Origin: Ardenticatenales bacterium
GTDB taxonomy: Bacteria > Chloroflexota > Anaerolineae > Promineifilales > Promineifilaceae
Direction of reading: 5' to 3'
Assembly (NCBI GenBank): GCA_020634575.1
Contig: JACKBM010000034.1
Location: 7,684 to 71,683, forward strand
Length of the DNA: 64,000 bases
Below the pieces are notes generated by a model. It saw nothing but the letters and a program-made list of their open reading frames with translations. It made no database searches and was not told where the DNA came from. The translations under genes and the position numbers were made by a program. Position 1 is the stretch's first letter; every line of letters begins with the position of its first letter. Positions 63,346 through 64,000 of this stretch are shown here, piece by piece.

Positions 63346-64000
63346 ATGGCCACACGCAAACACGCAACCTCTCTGGGTGCCGTCTTCCTATCCATTCTTA
63401 CCTTCTCCTTCCTATTTGTACTCACTCAGTGTGCCCCCGCTGAAGATGGCGAGTCGAACTCAGAATTTGCCTTTGCCCCAACCTATACCCGACTGTTCCT
63501 GGCTACTGAAACCCCGTCGGCCGGGACGATGCCGGCCACCTTTACACCATCCAGTGGTGGCCAGGAAACCGGGTTGTCCAGCGGCCAGGCAGGCAATGGC
63601 CGCGGCGAGCCCACCGCGACCCCAGATCTGACCGGCTACTCGACCATCATCGAGGTACGGCGCACCGGCGAAGCGACCGGTGAACCCGTCCTGATCCCTA
63701 CGGCAATTGCATCTGCCAGCCCCGCGTCAGCAACCACCGCGCCGGTCGCCACCGGCGCACCTACGCCGACCAGTTCTGCTGGCCAGGGCAACGCCACACC
63801 CACACCAAAAATCGAACCGACCAATACCGCCAGCCCTCCGACCAATACGCCCCAACCCAGCGCCACCCCCAACCTGAACTTCAATCCGCGCAAAGGCATC
63901 GCCGCCGCCTATGCCTGGGCTTATGACACCGGCTACGAACCATTCAACACCGGCTGGTATTACACCTGGTCCCTCTTCCCGGGCGAATGGGTGAACTCCG
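63346..64000 (+). CDS. Lipoprotein with Pro/Thr-rich linker (cut by window edge)
   Basis: 218 residues are visible from ATG 63346 (CGGAG upstream). The signal peptide ends in a lipobox VLTQC (Cys29), so the mature protein is lipid-anchored outside the membrane. Residues 50-185 are a low-complexity Thr/Pro/Ser linker with NTPQPSATPN, common in Chloroflexota exported proteins. The folded domain begins NPRKGIAAAYAWAYDTG and continues GWYYTWSLFPGEW, which resembles the start of a glycoside-hydrolase catalytic core (GH128-like). The end lies outside the window, so the enzyme assignment is tentative. Confidence 0.7.
   Translation, partial: MATRKHATSLGAVFLSILTFSFLFVLTQCAPAEDGESNSEFAFAPTYTRLFLATETPSAGTMPATFTPSSGGQETGLSSGQAGNGRGEPTATPDLTGYSTIIEVRRTGEATGEPVLIPTAIASASPASATTAPVATGAPTPTSSAGQGNATPTPKIEPTNTASPPTNTPQPSATPNLNFNPRKGIAAAYAWAYDTGYEPFNTGWYYTWSLFPGEWVNS

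Noticed and set aside
1..64000. Insertion sequences or integrases bounding the eCIS cluster
   Set aside because: No transposase, integrase, target-site duplication or tRNA-adjacent attachment site was seen; there is no direct sequence evidence of recent transfer, though the cluster could still be mobile on a longer scale.

Overview
The window reads like a chromosomal segment of a GC-rich (about 60%) member of the Chloroflexota, probably an Anaerolineae/Caldilineae-type organism. This is inferred from the gene families, the PT/PS-rich 'NTPQPSATP' linker in a lipoprotein, BTAD-type regulators, CSLREA-like beta-helix surface proteins and dispersed intergenic inverted repeats. No rRNA, tRNA, CRISPR array, transposase, capsid or terminase gene was seen.

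Layout. 0-9 kb is housekeeping and accessory: nucleoside salvage (adenosine deaminase, uridine phosphorylase), a DUF2877 protein, a proteasome-fold hydrolase, an M24-fold protein, a ZIP metal transporter, a thiolase and a methyltransferase. 9-14 kb holds a tightly coupled lipid-type operon (CDP-alcohol phosphatidyltransferase, a PEMT/ICMT-like membrane methyltransferase and two SAM methyltransferases), divergent from an LTA-synthase-like membrane sulfatase-fold protein. 14-18 kb holds a MinD/ParA ATPase and an operon of a carrier-like membrane protein, a GNAT-like protein and a HAMP sensor without an output kinase. 18.4-21.3 kb is a BTAD/SARP-type regulator interrupted by one frameshift.

The centrepiece, 21.6-48.6 kb, is a complete-looking extracellular contractile injection system (eCIS). 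In order it encodes a small eCIS-core (DUF4157) protein, a Pvc16-like cap, sheath, tube, two small assembly proteins, a second tube, a 1345-residue protein rich in Gln-Arg motifs, two CIS-tube/LysM hub proteins (one fused to a PA14 domain), a VgrG-like spike, gp25, a baseplate J protein, a small protein with a GNxxVQR-type motif, an FHA-tail protein I fusion, a giant DUF4157/hydrophobic/coiled-coil protein, a TPR-like protein, the AAA+ ATPase and a second giant DUF4157 protein. Start-stop overlaps suggest one operon. Direct heptamer repeats followed by a -10-like element sit immediately before the first gene, next to the BTAD regulator gene.

48.6-56.3 kb contains the apparent 3' continuation: a coiled-coil protein, a second TPR-like protein and two membrane proteins built as degenerate Ser/Thr kinase + FHA + immunoglobulin-like region + transmembrane helix (the second with a GON-like outer domain). 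This stretch is cut by many frameshifts, from either local sequence error or decay. Together with the FHA domain on the baseplate protein, it suggests phospho-dependent control of the injection system, analogous to the Fha/PpkA pathway of type VI secretion. 56.5-64 kb returns to ordinary genes: a beta-helix surface protein, a branched-chain aminotransferase, a DinG-type helicase/exonuclease and the start of a lipoprotein.

Across the whole window the 10-bp palindrome ACCGGCCGGT occurs at least 33 times, far above chance, and resembles a highly iterated palindrome.
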